NCBI RefSeq assembly: GCF_030373445.1 | Contig: NZ_JAUCYU010000009.1 | Location: 1-64,000 of the forward strand | Length of the DNA stretch: 64,000 nucleotides | Direction of reading: 5' to 3' | Origin: Roseovarius sp. | GTDB taxonomy: Bacteria; Pseudomonadota; Alphaproteobacteria; Rhodobacterales; Rhodobacteraceae | Shown here: positions 43,251 to 54,138 of the stretch, piece by piece | How the letters are laid out: the number at the start of each line of letters is the position of its first letter | Position numbering within the stretch: the first letter of the stretch is position 1 | Program-made: the position numbers and the translations under genes | The notes under the pieces: generated by a model | What the model was told of the DNA's origin: nothing | Databases searched by the model: none | What the model saw: only the letters and a program-made list of their open reading frames with translations

Positions 43251-44149
43251 ACGACGACGCCGCCACCGGGCCCGGCCGCCTTCTGGCGGCGGGGCTGCTC
43301 ATCCTGATGGGAATGATGTGGGGGCTGCAATTCGCCATGCTGAAGCTCACCTCGCAGGGTGGGTATTCGGAAATTTCCGTGGTGATGATCGCGCTGGTGC
43401 TCTTGTCGGTGGCCTTCCTCGCCATCTCGCATGTCCGGGGCGAGCATATCCGCAGCCTGCGGGGCGTGGTGCCCTTCCTGCTGATCACCTCCGTGCTGGG
43501 CTATGTCATTCCGCTTTTCGCCGCGCTCACCGCGGCGGGCGAGATCAGCACCGGCCTGCTCAGCCTGACCGGCTGTACCTCTCCGGTCGTCGCCGTCATC
43601 GTCGCGCTTCTGATGCGGACCGAGCGGGTCTCGCCCCGGCGCGTCGCGGCGGTGGCGCTGGGTGTAATGTCGGTGGCCGTGATCCTCGTGCCGCAGGTCG
43701 ATGCGCCGGGCTTCGGGATGGCGCCGTGGATATTGCTGGCGCTGGTCGTGCCCGTCTCCTACGGGGTCGAGTCCGTTTATATTTCGCGCCACTGGCACGA
43801 GGGCATGACCGCCATGCAGGCGGTTACGGGCGAGACCATCACCGCCGCCGTGCTGGTCCTGCCGCTGTTCCTTGCCTTCTCGGGCGGTACGCTGCCGCTC
43901 TCCGGCGGCTGGACGCTGGCCGAAACTGCCATCGTCGTCTTCGTGGGCGCGGGCGTGGTGGAAAGCCTGATCTATTTCTACCTGATCCGGCACACCGGCG
44001 GGGTCTTCGTGAATTTCGGCACCTTCGTATCGCTCTTCGCCGGCATCGGCTGGGGCATCGTGCTGTTCGGGGAAAGCCATTCCGCGATGGTCTGGGGGGC
44101 GGTGCTGTTGCTCGTGGGCTCGCTTTACCTCGTCAGCCGCGAGGGGTGA
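43247..44149 (+). CDS. EamA/DMT-family transporter
   Basis: GTG start 43247 overlapping argF stop; multiple TM segments; '[24 protein letters not shown]'. Confidence 0.85.
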   Translation: MNDDAATGPGRLLAAGLLILMGMMWGLQFAMLKLTSQGGYSEISVVMIALVLLSVAFLAISHVRGEHIRSLRGVVPFLLITSVLGYVIPLFAALTAAGEISTGLLSLTGCTSPVVAVIVALLMRTERVSPRRVAAVALGVMSVAVILVPQVDAPGFGMAPWILLALVVPVSYGVESVYISRHWHEGMTAMQAVTGETITAAVLVLPLFLAFSGGTLPLSGGWTLAETAIVVFVGAGVVESLIYFYLIRHTGGVFVNFGTFVSLFAGIGWGIVLFGESHSAMVWGAVLLLVGSLYLVSREG

Positions 44150-44222
44150 TCTGGCCGATCGGCTTGCACGTGGCCGCGTATGCAATAGGCTGACCTTGGC
44201 GGAGCGGGGAAAAGGCGCAGTC

Positions 44223-45623
44223 ATGGCCAAGGCACAGATCGGCGTTTACGGGCTCGGCACGATGGGCAGCGCGCTGGCGCTGAACATGGCCGAGAAAGGG
44301 GTGGCGGTGGCCGTCACCAACCGCGAGATCGACTGGATTTCCGCCTTCATGGCCGAGGCGGGGGCGCTGGCCGAACGCCTGCACCCGCACGACACGCTCG
44401 AGGATTTCGTCTCCGGCCTCGCAACCCCCCGGGTGATCCTGTTCATGATTCCGTCGGGCGCGCCGATGGACGCGATGATCGAGGCGGTCGCGCCGCTGCT
44501 CTCGCCCGGCGACACGATCATCGACGGCGGCAATGCCGATTTCCACCTGACCCGCCGCCGCTCGGCCGCCCTTGCGGAACAGGACATCCATTTCGTCGGC
44601 ATGGGCGTTTCGGGCGGCGAGCAGGGCGCCCGGCACGGGCCGTCGATGATGGTGGGCGGCACCGAGCATAGCTGGCAGCAGCTCAAGCCCATCCTGCGCG
44701 CCATCGCCGCGCAGCACGAGGGCGAGCCCTGCGTCGCCCACCTCGGCCCCGACGGGGCGGGGCATTTCGTCAAGACGGTGCATAACGGCATCGAGTATGC
44801 CGACATGCAGATGATCGCCGAGATCTACAGCCTTCTGCGCAACGGCGCCGCCTGGGCGCCCGCCGAGATCGGCCAACTTTTCGCCGAGTGGAACAAGGGC
44901 CCGCTGCGCTCCTACCTTGTCGAGATCACCGCCGACATCCTGCAATACCATGACCCCGAGACCGGCCACCCGATGGTCGACGTGATCAAGGACGCGGCCG
45001 GGCAGAAGGGCACCGGGCGCTGGACGGTGATCGAGGCGCAGATGATGGGGCAGGCCGCCAGCATGATCGAGGCCGCCGTGGGGGCGCGGGCGTGGTCCTC
45101 GGAGAAGGAGACGCGCCAGACCGCGCAGGAGAAGCTGGGCGGCGCACGGGGCGGGCTGGAGCTGGATGGCGCCACGCTGGCCGAGGCGATGATGGCGGCG
45201 CGCGTCCTGGGCTATGCGCAGGGGTTCCGAATCCTTGCCGCCGCATCGGCGGAGTATGACTGGCAGCTCGATTTTGCCCGGATCGCCGAGATCTGGCGGG
45301 CGGGCTGCATCATCCGCTCGGCCCTGCTCGACGATATCGCCACGGCCTTCCGGGGAGATCTGCCGCATGGCGAGCTGATCCTCGCGCCGGCCTTCACCGA
45401 AACCCTCGGCCGCACTTTGCCGGCGCTGCGCGCGGTGGTGGGCGCGGCGGTGGCGCAGGGCCACGCGGTGCCCGTGCTGTCGGCCGCGCTGCAATGGGCC
45501 GACACGATGCGGCAGGGTTTCGGCACCGCCAACATCATCCAGGCACAGCGCGACTATTTCGGCCATCACGGGTTCGAGCGGTTGGGGCAGGCGGGCCAGC
45601 ACCACGGACCGTGGTGGGATTAG
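44223..45623 (+). CDS. gnd: 6-phosphogluconate dehydrogenase (decarboxylating)
   Basis: 'IGVYGLGTMGSALALNMAEKG', 'GMGVSGGEQGARHGPSMMVGG', 'VKTVHNGIEYADMQMIAEIY'. Confidence 0.95.
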   Translation: MAKAQIGVYGLGTMGSALALNMAEKGVAVAVTNREIDWISAFMAEAGALAERLHPHDTLEDFVSGLATPRVILFMIPSGAPMDAMIEAVAPLLSPGDTIIDGGNADFHLTRRRSAALAEQDIHFVGMGVSGGEQGARHGPSMMVGGTEHSWQQLKPILRAIAAQHEGEPCVAHLGPDGAGHFVKTVHNGIEYADMQMIAEIYSLLRNGAAWAPAEIGQLFAEWNKGPLRSYLVEITADILQYHDPETGHPMVDVIKDAAGQKGTGRWTVIEAQMMGQAASMIEAAVGARAWSSEKETRQTAQEKLGGARGGLELDGATLAEAMMAARVLGYAQGFRILAAASAEYDWQLDFARIAEIWRAGCIIRSALLDDIATAFRGDLPHGELILAPAFTETLGRTLPALRAVVGAAVAQGHAVPVLSAALQWADTMRQGFGTANIIQAQRDYFGHHGFERLGQAGQHHGPWWD

Positions 45624-45630
45624 GGCGGCC

Positions 45631-46263
45631 TCAGTTGTCCGGCGCGCCGGGGGTGCGGCGGGTGCCTTCCATCGGCGTGTTCATCCACCGGTAAAGCAGC
45701 GCCTCGTAGGCGGTGAGCCGCTTGATGGCGGTGGCCTTGTCCTCGGTCTCGTCCTCGAGCCGGTAAAGCACGGTGGCCCCGGCGGGCACCGCCTCTCCCT
45801 TCAGCGTGGCAAGGGTGCGGCCGACGATCTCGGCCTCGTAGCCGAGATTGGTGAGCCGCGCCTGCGGGGTGCGCTTGTTTTCGAGCGAGTCGAGCAGGTT
45901 GACGGTGCGCTGGCGCAAAAGAAGCAGCATCCGGAACAAGTGCACCGACATCTCCTGGCTGAACCCGTCGGCGACGACCTCTCCCCCCGCCTGGTTCAGC
46001 CTGATGGCGTTCCGGAGCGCCCGGTCGGTGACCACCTTCAGGTAGGGCCGGTTGTAGACCACGTAGCGCTGCGAGGGCTTGCGGGGGCGGCCATCGGGCT
46101 GGACGGTGACGGCGGGGGCAGTGATCCTGGCGGAGGCGGGCGGGCTGCGGGTCGTGCTCTCGGGTTTCGGGCTGGCCGGGGCCGGGGCGGCAAGCCCGAG
46201 CGACAGGGCGGCGGACAACAGAAGCAACACACGGTCCTTCGAAGCAGCGTTCGTCATCGTCAT
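45631..46263 (-). CDS. Hypothetical exported protein
   Basis: Signal-peptide-like N-terminus 'RVLLLLSAALSLGLAAPAPA'. Confidence 0.65.
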   Translation of the reverse strand: MTMTNAASKDRVLLLLSAALSLGLAAPAPASPKPESTTRSPPASARITAPAVTVQPDGRPRKPSQRYVVYNRPYLKVVTDRALRNAIRLNQAGGEVVADGFSQEMSVHLFRMLLLLRQRTVNLLDSLENKRTPQARLTNLGYEAEIVGRTLATLKGEAVPAGATVLYRLEDETEDKATAIKRLTAYEALLYRWMNTPMEGTRRTPGAPDN

Positions 46264-46339
46264 CGAAGTTCCATGCCCCCACCGGGACCACGCTACAATC
46301 CGCACCGCATCCGGTCAAACGGAGACGGACGTGGACCGC

Positions 46340-47821
46340 TCAGACGAGGACCGAGTTCAGCAACAGGAAGATCGCCGCCGACATCGCCGCCGCCGCCGGC
46401 ACGGTGATGACCCATGCGGCGATGATGGTCATGAAGTGGCTGCGCCGGACCAGCTTGCGCCGGCGGCGCTCCTCGGGCGGCAGGCGGCGGGCGGGGCCGG
46501 CGCCCGCGTTCGAGCTGCGGCGGCGGCGCTCCATGTACCATTCGCGGAAGAAGCCAACGCCGAACACCCCGCCCACGGCAATATGGGTGGAGCTGACAGG
46601 CAGGCCCAGCCAGCTTGCCACGATCACGGTGATGGCGGCCGACAGCGCCACGCAATAGGCCCGCATCGGGTTCAGCTTGGTGATCTGGCTGCCCACCATC
46701 CGGATCAGCTTGGGCCCGAACAGGAACAGGCCGAAGGAAATGCCCAGCGCTCCGATCACCATGACCCAGAGCGGGATGGCCACCTGCCCGGCGGCGGCGC
46801 CGAACTCCGAGGCGTGGACGATGGCGGCGAGCGGGCCCACCGCGTTGGCCACGTCATTTGCCCCGTGGGCAAAGGACAGAAGCGCCGCCGACACGATCAG
46901 CGGCAGCGCGAACAGCGTCTTGAGCGAGCGGTTCCGGTTCTCCAGCCCGCGCGACTGGCGCCGGACCAGAGGCACGGTGAGGCCCCAGCAGACCAGCCCG
47001 CCTATCAGCCCGATCAGCAGGGCGGTGCCCATGTCGATATGGATGACCCGTTTCAGCCCCTTCAGCGCCAGGTAGGCGGCAAAGGTACCGGCCATCACGC
47101 CCACCAGGATCGGCACCCAGAATCGCGCGGCGGCCAGCTTGTCCTCGCGGTAGATGATGCGGCTCTTGATCAGGGCGAGGAAGGCGGCGGCGAAGACCCC
47201 GCCCAGCACGGGAGAGATCACCCAGCTTGCGGCGATCGCGCTCATCGTGGGCCAGGAGACCGCGCCGAACCCCGCCGCGGCGATCCCTGCGCCCATCACC
47301 CCGCCGACGACCGAATGGGTGGTCGAGACCGGCGCGCCCACCTTGGTGGCCAGGTTGACCCAGAGCGCGGCCGAGACCAGCGCGGCCATCATCGCCCAGA
47401 TGAAACTTTGCGTTTCGGCCACGCTGGAGGGGTCGATTATGCCCTTGGAAATGGTCGAGACCACGTCGCCGCCCGCCAGGAGCGCGCCTGCTGTCTCGCA
47501 GACCGCGGCGATGACGATGGCCCCACCCATGGTCAGCGCGTTGGCGCCCACGGCGGGGCCCATGTTGTTGGCCACGTCGTTGGCGCCGATGTTCAATGCC
47601 ATGTAGGCCCCGAACACCGCCGCCGCGACCACGATCAGGTTGCCGGGCTGGGTGCCGAAGAACAGCGCCGCCGCAAGGCCGGCAACGACGATGAAGGCCA
47701 GGGCGATGCCCAGCGCCGTCAGCGGGCGGGCGACATAGGCCGTGGCATATTCGACCTGAGAGATGCGCCCGAGGTCCTTGTCGAGCGTCTTCCACTGGTT
47801 GGTGTCGGGCGAATTGCTCAC
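46340..47821 (-). CDS. Inorganic phosphate transporter, PiT family
   Basis: 'GANDVANNMGPAVGANAL' and 'HGANDVANAVGPLAAI' duplicated PiT signatures. Confidence 0.95.
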   Translation of the reverse strand: MSNSPDTNQWKTLDKDLGRISQVEYATAYVARPLTALGIALAFIVVAGLAAALFFGTQPGNLIVVAAAVFGAYMALNIGANDVANNMGPAVGANALTMGGAIVIAAVCETAGALLAGGDVVSTISKGIIDPSSVAETQSFIWAMMAALVSAALWVNLATKVGAPVSTTHSVVGGVMGAGIAAAGFGAVSWPTMSAIAASWVISPVLGGVFAAAFLALIKSRIIYREDKLAAARFWVPILVGVMAGTFAAYLALKGLKRVIHIDMGTALLIGLIGGLVCWGLTVPLVRRQSRGLENRNRSLKTLFALPLIVSAALLSFAHGANDVANAVGPLAAIVHASEFGAAAGQVAIPLWVMVIGALGISFGLFLFGPKLIRMVGSQITKLNPMRAYCVALSAAITVIVASWLGLPVSSTHIAVGGVFGVGFFREWYMERRRRSSNAGAGPARRLPPEERRRRKLVRRSHFMTIIAAWVITVPAAAAMSAAIFLLLNSVLV

Positions 47822-47920
47822 TCGGCGGGCCTTCCGGGGTCATTCCTCTTCCGGGGCGCAGCGCTACCGGCACCGGCATGCCATTTCAACCGCCTCTGTC
47901 ACGAAACCGTCACAAAAGCT

Positions 47921-48379
47921 TTACAGTTGCAGCAAAAGCTCTTTCAGGCTGGGTTCGTCCACGCGGTTCGAGGCGGTCGCCGGGTCGAGCCAGAGCCGGG
48001 CACGCTCGCGCGATTCCGGGTAGGCGTCGTCAAGCTCTTCCACGTCGATGCGGTAGACCTGTACCTCGACCGGGGCGACATAGCCGTCGTCGAGCCGCTT
48101 CTCGTAGTGGTAGACCCCGACGGGCGCCTCGCTGACATTGGCCGTCTTGACGCCGGCCTCTTCCCACGCCTCCTCGCACGCGGCCTCGGCCGCGTTCTTG
48201 CCATCCATCAGCCAGCCCTTGGGCATGACCCAGCGACCGGTGTCCCGGCTGGTGATCATCAGCACCTCGGTGCCGTTCTCGCCCGCCCGGCAGCACAGGG
48301 CGGCAACCTGAAGCTCCGGCGGTCGGCGGAAGAGGGGCTGGACCATCTCGGTCCAGGCTTTTTTCAATCCATCGTTCAT
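47921..48379 (-). CDS. NUDIX hydrolase
   Basis: 'WVMPKGWLMDGKNAAEAACEEAWEEAGV' Nudix box. Confidence 0.92.
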   Translation of the reverse strand: MNDGLKKAWTEMVQPLFRRPPELQVAALCCRAGENGTEVLMITSRDTGRWVMPKGWLMDGKNAAEAACEEAWEEAGVKTANVSEAPVGVYHYEKRLDDGYVAPVEVQVYRIDVEELDDAYPESRERARLWLDPATASNRVDEPSLKELLLQL

Positions 48380-48448
48380 TCGGTTTATACTTCTGCTCAA
48401 AGATTTTTCTTATCCCTTTAATATAACAAAGGTTTACGGAATATCAAT

Positions 48449-50896
48449 TCAGCCGCCGCGCCGCTTGGCACGAAGCGTCGGGTCGGCCACAGTCGGATCC
48501 TCGGGCCAGGGGTGTTTCGGATAGCGCCCGCGCATGTCCTTGCGCACGTCCGCATAGGAGGAAGCCCAGAAGCCGGGCAGGTCCATCGTGGTCTGCACCG
48601 GGCGGCCGGCGGGCGACAGGAGCGTCACGCGCAGGGGCGTGCGGCCGACGGTGGGGTGGGTGGTCTGGCCGAACATCTCCTGCAGGCGGAGCGAGATCTC
48701 CGGGTGCTCGCCGGAATAGTCGATGGGGATGTCGCGGCCGAGCGGCGTGGTGAAATGGGCGGGCGCCTTGGCGTCGAGCTTTTGCATCCGGTCCCAGTCG
48801 AGCCGGGCGCGCAGGGCCGGCAGGATGTCGAAGCGCTTCCAGTCCTGCGCGGTCTTCACGCCGGTCAGGTAGGGCAGGAGCCAGTCTTCGAGGCTGTCCA
48901 TCAGGGCGGGTTCGGTCATGTCGGGCAGGTCCTCGCCCGCCTCGCGGAGCAGTTCGACCCGGGCGGTGAAGCGGCGGGCGGCGTCCGTCCAGCTGAGCCC
49001 GAGGTCCCGCACGCCGTCGAGCATGGCGCGCGCCACGGCATCCGGCGGCGGGTCTTTCCAGACCCGATCGTCGAGGGCCAGCGCGCCAAAACGTTCCTGC
49101 TGGCGGGTCGCGACGCGGCGCTCGCGACGGTCCCATTCGCAGATGTCCTGCCAGGCGATCTGGTCGGCGAAAAGCGCGCGCAGCTCGGCCTCCTCGATGC
49201 GGATCGCCTGTCTTATGCGGGCCTCGCGGCGGTCGCCGTCGAGATCGGTCGCCACGATCAGGCGGGTGCCCGAGAGCGGGTCGCCCTCGGGGAGGACCGC
49301 GCCCTTGCCGCCCGACAGCACGTAGCGCGGCGCGTCGCCCTTGCGGCGAAGGCCGACCCGGTCGGGATAGGCCAGCGCGGCGGCCGCGGCGTCGCTCATC
49401 GCGCCGTCGCCGGCGCGCGTCGCGGTTCTGGCGAGGCGCTTGGCCTCGGTGCGGATGCGTTCGATGACAGGGCGGCTGGGCTGGTGCGGCGAGCGGTCGG
49501 CGAAGCCTTTCGGATCGCGCACCGCCGCCAGCCTGAGCGACAGGTCCACCGGCGCCCCGCGCGGCAGCGGGTCACGCTCGGCCAGAAGCGCGGCGAGGGG
49601 GGCGGCGTCGGGGCCCGCCATGGCCAGCATGTGCGCAAGGCGGGGGTGGAGCGGCAGGGCGGCCAGCGCCTTGCCATGCGGGGTGATCCGGTTCTCGCGG
49701 TCGAGCGCGCCCAGCATCCGGAGCAGGGATTGCGCCTCGGCATAGCTGCCGGGGGCAGGCGGGGTGAGGAAGGCCAGATCGCCCGGTTGCGCGCCCCAGA
49801 GCGCCAGTTCCAGCGCAAGCCCGGCCAGGTCCGCCGCCTCGATCTCGGCCGGGGGATAGGCGCGGAGCGCGCCTTCTTCGCCCTTCGTCCAGAGCCGGTA
49901 GCAGGTGCCTTCGGCCACCCGGCCGGCGCGGCCCGCGCGCTGCGTCGCCTCGGCCCGCGTGACCGGTTCGGTCACCAGCCGCGACATGCCCGAGGAGGGG
50001 TCGAACCGCGCACGGCGCGCCTTGCCGCCGTCGACGACGACGCGGATATCCTCGATGGTCAGCGAGGTTTCGGCGATGGAGGTGGCGAGCACCACCTTAC
50101 GGCCCGTCTCCACCGGCGCGATGGCGGCGCGCTGCTGGGCAAAGGGCAGGGCGCCGTAGAGCGGACGGAGCGTGCAGTCGGCGGGCAGGCGGGTCTTGAG
50201 CAGCCCCTCGATCCGGCGGATTTCCCCCTCGCCGGGGAGGAAGACGAGGATGCCGCCCTCGGTTTCTCCTGCCGCTTGCACCACGAGATCGGCCAACGCC
50301 GCGTCGAACCGCTCGCCCTTGTGCAAGGGGCGGGGCAGGTGGCGGATATCGACGGGAAAGCTGCGACCCTCGGAGGTGATGACCGGCGCGCCCATCAGCT
50401 CGGCCACCGGCCCCGCGTCCAGCGTAGCGGACATGGCGACGAGGACCAGGTCGTCGCGCAGCGCGTCGGCGATCTCGAGGCAGAGGGCGAGGCCGAGGTC
50501 GGCGTTGAGGGAGCGTTCGTGGAATTCGTCGAAGATCACCGCGCCGATGCCGGTGAGCTCGGGGTCGGACTGGATCATGCGGGTGAGAATGCCCTCGGTC
50601 ACCACCTCGATCCGGGTGGCTTTCGAGACTTTCGCCTCGCCCCGCACGCGGTAGCCCACCGTCTCGCCCGCCTGCTCGCCCAGCGTCGAGGCCATCCGTT
50701 CCGCCGCCGCGCGCGCCGCCAGCCGGCGCGGTTCGAGCATCAGGATGCGCCCCCCGGTCAGCTTGGCCGACAACATCTCCAGCGGCACCACCGTCGTCTT
50801 GCCCGCCCCCGGCGGCGCCTGCAACACGGCCCGCCCGCCGCGCCTCAACGCGTCGATCAGGGGCCGTATCGCCTCGTGGATGGGCAGCGTGGTCAT
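48449..50896 (-). CDS. hrpB: ATP-dependent helicase HrpB
   Basis: 'APPGAGKTTVVPLEML', 'IFDEFHERSLNADLGLAL', 815 aa, HrpB C-terminal motifs. Confidence 0.96.
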   Translation of the reverse strand: MTTLPIHEAIRPLIDALRRGGRAVLQAPPGAGKTTVVPLEMLSAKLTGGRILMLEPRRLAARAAAERMASTLGEQAGETVGYRVRGEAKVSKATRIEVVTEGILTRMIQSDPELTGIGAVIFDEFHERSLNADLGLALCLEIADALRDDLVLVAMSATLDAGPVAELMGAPVITSEGRSFPVDIRHLPRPLHKGERFDAALADLVVQAAGETEGGILVFLPGEGEIRRIEGLLKTRLPADCTLRPLYGALPFAQQRAAIAPVETGRKVVLATSIAETSLTIEDIRVVVDGGKARRARFDPSSGMSRLVTEPVTRAEATQRAGRAGRVAEGTCYRLWTKGEEGALRAYPPAEIEAADLAGLALELALWGAQPGDLAFLTPPAPGSYAEAQSLLRMLGALDRENRITPHGKALAALPLHPRLAHMLAMAGPDAAPLAALLAERDPLPRGAPVDLSLRLAAVRDPKGFADRSPHQPSRPVIERIRTEAKRLARTATRAGDGAMSDAAAAALAYPDRVGLRRKGDAPRYVLSGGKGAVLPEGDPLSGTRLIVATDLDGDRREARIRQAIRIEEAELRALFADQIAWQDICEWDRRERRVATRQQERFGALALDDRVWKDPPPDAVARAMLDGVRDLGLSWTDAARRFTARVELLREAGEDLPDMTEPALMDSLEDWLLPYLTGVKTAQDWKRFDILPALRARLDWDRMQKLDAKAPAHFTTPLGRDIPIDYSGEHPEISLRLQEMFGQTTHPTVGRTPLRVTLLSPAGRPVQTTMDLPGFWASSYADVRKDMRGRYPKHPWPEDPTVADPTLRAKRRGG

Positions 50897-50967
50897 GGGC
50901 CCGGGTTATCGGGCAAAGGGGCGCGGATTTCCATAGGCCGTGGCGCGGGGCCGCGAGGGACGGACTT

Positions 50968-50990
50968 TGAGTATTTCAGCCAAGAAGAAG
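50968..50990 (+). repeat. Dispersed intergenic motif copy 5 (TGAGTATTTCAGCCAAGAAGAAG)
   Basis: Differs from copies 2/3 only in the spacer. Confidence 0.9.
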
Positions 50991-51001
50991 CGCAGGGGCG
51001 C

Positions 51002-51703
51002 TCAGCGCCGGTCCATCACCGCGGGGCCCAGCTTGGTGTCGAAGGCCACCCGTTCGGCGCGCATCACGTCGCCCGCGGGCACGTAGGTGACCGAGATGCC
51101 GACATTGCGCTTCTCGCGCTCGCTGTCGGAATAGCCTGCGACCCGCCGGTAGGAGCCGTTGCAGGTGATGGTGCTGCCGTTGGGTTGCCGCCCCTTGAGC
51201 GTGATGACGGCATGGCGGTGGCCGTCATAGACATCGGCCTGGAAGCGGCAGACCTCGTCTCGGGGCTGGTCGCGCAGGGCAACGTAGAGCAGGGTCAGCG
51301 GGTCGATCGCGCCGTTCAGCTTCGAGGTATCGGCGGGCGGCGCGCTGCTGCCGGTATCGCCCGAGAGCAGGCGGGGCTGGCCCGGCGCGAACTGGACCTT
51401 CACGTTGGTCACCCGGCTGCCGTCGTCGATCGCCTCGGAGTAGGTCTGGGGTTTCAGCGCCCCGCCCGCCACGCGGCCCTGCACCGAGACGTCGGCGCGC
51501 ACCTGCTTGAGCGCGCCCACCACGCCGGCGGTGCGGAACCGGGTGCGGGCGGCATAGGCCCGGTCGTTGACGTTGGCGGCAATCTCGATCGTCCCGGCCT
51601 TCAGCCCCAGGAGCCGGACGTCGAACTGCATCGAAGACGGATCGTCTGCCTGCGCGGGGGCGGCCAGCAGGGCAAGAAGAACAACAGGGAGTAGTCGCAT
51701 CAC
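51002..51703 (-). CDS. DUF3108-family exported protein
   Basis: Signal peptide; 'MQFDVRLLGLKAGTIEIAANVNDRAYAARTRFRTAGVVGAL'. Confidence 0.75.
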   Translation of the reverse strand: MMRLLPVVLLALLAAPAQADDPSSMQFDVRLLGLKAGTIEIAANVNDRAYAARTRFRTAGVVGALKQVRADVSVQGRVAGGALKPQTYSEAIDDGSRVTNVKVQFAPGQPRLLSGDTGSSAPPADTSKLNGAIDPLTLLYVALRDQPRDEVCRFQADVYDGHRHAVITLKGRQPNGSTITCNGSYRRVAGYSDSEREKRNVGISVTYVPAGDVMRAERVAFDTKLGPAVMDRR

Positions 51704-51792
51704 GTAACCTCATTCGCCGCGCGCCCCGCTCTGGACATCCGCGCCCTGGCCAAGGCATTAGGAACCGTAAGACCAATACACGGGCGGCGGCC

Positions 51793-52764
51793 ATGGATAT
51801 TGCACAGCTAAGCGACAGAATTATCAAGGGGGATCGGCGCGCCCTGTCACGGGCCATCACCCTGATCGAGAGCGGACGGGCGGATCACCGCCTAAAGGCG
51901 GGCGAGTTGATGGAGGCGCTGAAGGGGCAGGGACAGGCGATCCGCGTCGGCCTGTCGGGCACGCCGGGCGTCGGCAAATCCACCTTCATCGAGGCCTTCG
52001 GCACGATGCTGACGGCGGAGGGGTTGCGGGTGGCGGTGCTGGCGGTCGATCCCAGTTCGACCCGCTCGGGTGGGTCTATCCTGGGTGACAAGACGCGGAT
52101 GGAACGGCTCAGCCGCGACCCCAACGCCTTCATCCGCCCCTCGCCCAGCCAGTCGCACCTGGGCGGCGTGGCCCGGCGCACGCGCGAGGCGGTGGCGGTC
52201 TGCGAGGCCGCGGGCTTCGACGTGGTGCTGATCGAGACGGTGGGCGTGGGCCAGTCCGAGACGGTGGTGGCCGAGATGTCGGACCTCTTCATCCTGCTGC
52301 TGGCCCCGGCGGGCGGTGACGAGCTGCAGGGGGTCAAGCGCGGCATCATGGAGATGGCGGACATGATCCTCGTCAACAAGGCCGATGGTGACCTGAAAGC
52401 CGCGGCCACGCGCACCTGTTCCGACTATACCGGCGCACTGCGCCTGCTGCGCAAGCGGCCGCAGGATCCGGAGGGGTTCCCGAAGGCGATGATGGTCTCG
52501 GCCCAGCAGGAAGAGGGGCTGAAATCGGCGTGGGAGGAGATGACCGCCCTGGTCGACTGGCGCCGCGAGAACGGCCATTTCGACGCCCGCCGCGAGGCGC
52601 AGGCCCGGTACTGGTTCAACGAGGAAGTGAAGCAGGTCCTGCTGGCGCAGCTGGAAACGCCGCAGGCGAAGGCGGCGATGGCGCAGGCGGCCGAGGACGT
52701 GGCCGAGGGCCGCGCGACGCCCACCAACGCGGCGCGGGAGTTGCTGGAGCGGCTGAAGGGGTAG
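51793..52764 (+). CDS. meaB: Methylmalonyl-CoA mutase-associated GTPase MeaB
   Basis: 'VGLSGTPGVGKSTFIEAFG', 'VLAVDPSSTRSGGSILGDKTRM', 'LVNKADGD'. Confidence 0.95.
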   Translation: MDIAQLSDRIIKGDRRALSRAITLIESGRADHRLKAGELMEALKGQGQAIRVGLSGTPGVGKSTFIEAFGTMLTAEGLRVAVLAVDPSSTRSGGSILGDKTRMERLSRDPNAFIRPSPSQSHLGGVARRTREAVAVCEAAGFDVVLIETVGVGQSETVVAEMSDLFILLLAPAGGDELQGVKRGIMEMADMILVNKADGDLKAAATRTCSDYTGALRLLRKRPQDPEGFPKAMMVSAQQEEGLKSAWEEMTALVDWRRENGHFDARREAQARYWFNEEVKQVLLAQLETPQAKAAMAQAAEDVAEGRATPTNAARELLERLKG

Positions 52765-52781
52765 GGGCCCGCCGCGCCGGT

Positions 52782-54008
52782 TCACCCGGCCTCGGGCAGC
52801 TGCAGGTCCCCCTCGACGCCCGACATCGGCACGGGCGCATACGTGGTCTTCTGTTCGGGCTCGATGCCCTTGGTCACCATCAGGCGGAAGACCGCGAACA
52901 GCACCATGACCGATTGCGCGGCGCTTAGCGTGATCAGAAGGCCGGTCGGGCCCAGCGCCTCCATCGCCGCGCCGCCGATGAAGGGGCCGGCGGCGGCGCC
53001 GATCCCCTGCATCAGGACGATTCCGCCAGACGCCGCCAGAAGCGAGTCGGCCGGCGCCCTGTCGTTGATATGCGCCACCACGACCGAGATCGTTGGCAGC
53101 AGAAGCCCGCCGATCAGCGCCGCGATGGCAAGGCTCGTGGCAAAGCCCTGCACCTCCACCCGCGAGAGGTAGGCAAGGATGAGCGTCGCCGCGAGGGCCA
53201 CGCTGATGCAGACCCAGCGGCGGTCGATCCGGTCGGAAAGGGCCCCGATGGGGAACTGCAGCGCAAGCGCCCCGAGGGTGGCGGCGGCCATGAGGTAAGC
53301 GATTTCGGACGGCGAGAAGCCGATCCGCTGCGCAAAGACCGGTGCAAGCCCGAGGAAGGTGCCGAGCGAGGCGCCGGCCATGGCCATGGCGATCGCCCCG
53401 AAGGGCGAGATCCGCCACAGGAGCCGGATCGAGGGGCGTTGCTGGGCGCCCTCCGGCACCGGTGCCTTCGCCTGGCTGAGGGCGGTGGGAACGAGGGCCA
53501 GGGACAGCCCGACCGACACGACAAGGAACAGCAGGAAGCTTTCGGGCGGCGCCGCGTCGAGCAGCAGCTGGCCGCAGACCCCGGCCGCCATGCCGACCAT
53601 GGCGTAGATGGACAACAGGCGGCCCCTTTCATGGCTGGCGATCGAGGCGTTCAGCCACGATTCCACCGCGATCAGCAGACCCGCGAAGCAAAAGCCGGTG
53701 ATCGCCCGCACCAGGACCCAGGTGACCGGGTCGATCAGGATCAGGTGGACCAGCGCCATCGCCGAGGCGACCGACGCCAGCGCCGCGAATGTGCGGATAT
53801 GCCCCACCCGCTCGATCAGGCGCCCGGCCAGGAGCGAGCCGAGCCCCATGCCGACGTAAAAGCCGGACATGACGAGCCCGATTGCCGTGGCCCCGAAGCC
53901 CTCGATATCGCCGCGGAGCGCCAGCAGCGAGCCTTGCAGGCCGTTGCTCATCTGGAGCATGAAGAAACCCAGCAGCAGGGCGGAGAGGGTGACGAGCGTG
54001 TGTTTCAT
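52782..54008 (-). CDS. MFS transporter
   Basis: 12-TM-like protein; 'SGFYVGMGLGSLLAGRLIERVGHIRTFAALAS'. Confidence 0.9.
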   Translation of the reverse strand: MKHTLVTLSALLLGFFMLQMSNGLQGSLLALRGDIEGFGATAIGLVMSGFYVGMGLGSLLAGRLIERVGHIRTFAALASVASAMALVHLILIDPVTWVLVRAITGFCFAGLLIAVESWLNASIASHERGRLLSIYAMVGMAAGVCGQLLLDAAPPESFLLFLVVSVGLSLALVPTALSQAKAPVPEGAQQRPSIRLLWRISPFGAIAMAMAGASLGTFLGLAPVFAQRIGFSPSEIAYLMAAATLGALALQFPIGALSDRIDRRWVCISVALAATLILAYLSRVEVQGFATSLAIAALIGGLLLPTISVVVAHINDRAPADSLLAASGGIVLMQGIGAAAGPFIGGAAMEALGPTGLLITLSAAQSVMVLFAVFRLMVTKGIEPEQKTTYAPVPMSGVEGDLQLPEAG

Positions 54009-54138
54009 CGCCCGGTCAACTCGGGGCCGGCGGTCTGTGTTCCTGTTCCGGGTTGCCCGGGATCACCAAACGGGTTCTATGGAGCAGGAGGCCGGACGTG
54101 GCACAGATGCACCGGTTGACGACCAGAGGCGACGACAC

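Noticed and set aside
46079-48421. 780-aa ORF on + strand antisense to PiT and NUDIX genes
   Set aside because: Low-complexity His/Asp/Arg-rich shadow ORF.
48512-51694. 1060-aa ORF on + strand antisense to hrpB and DUF3108
   Set aside because: Artefact of third-position GC bias; spans two real minus-strand genes and their spacer.
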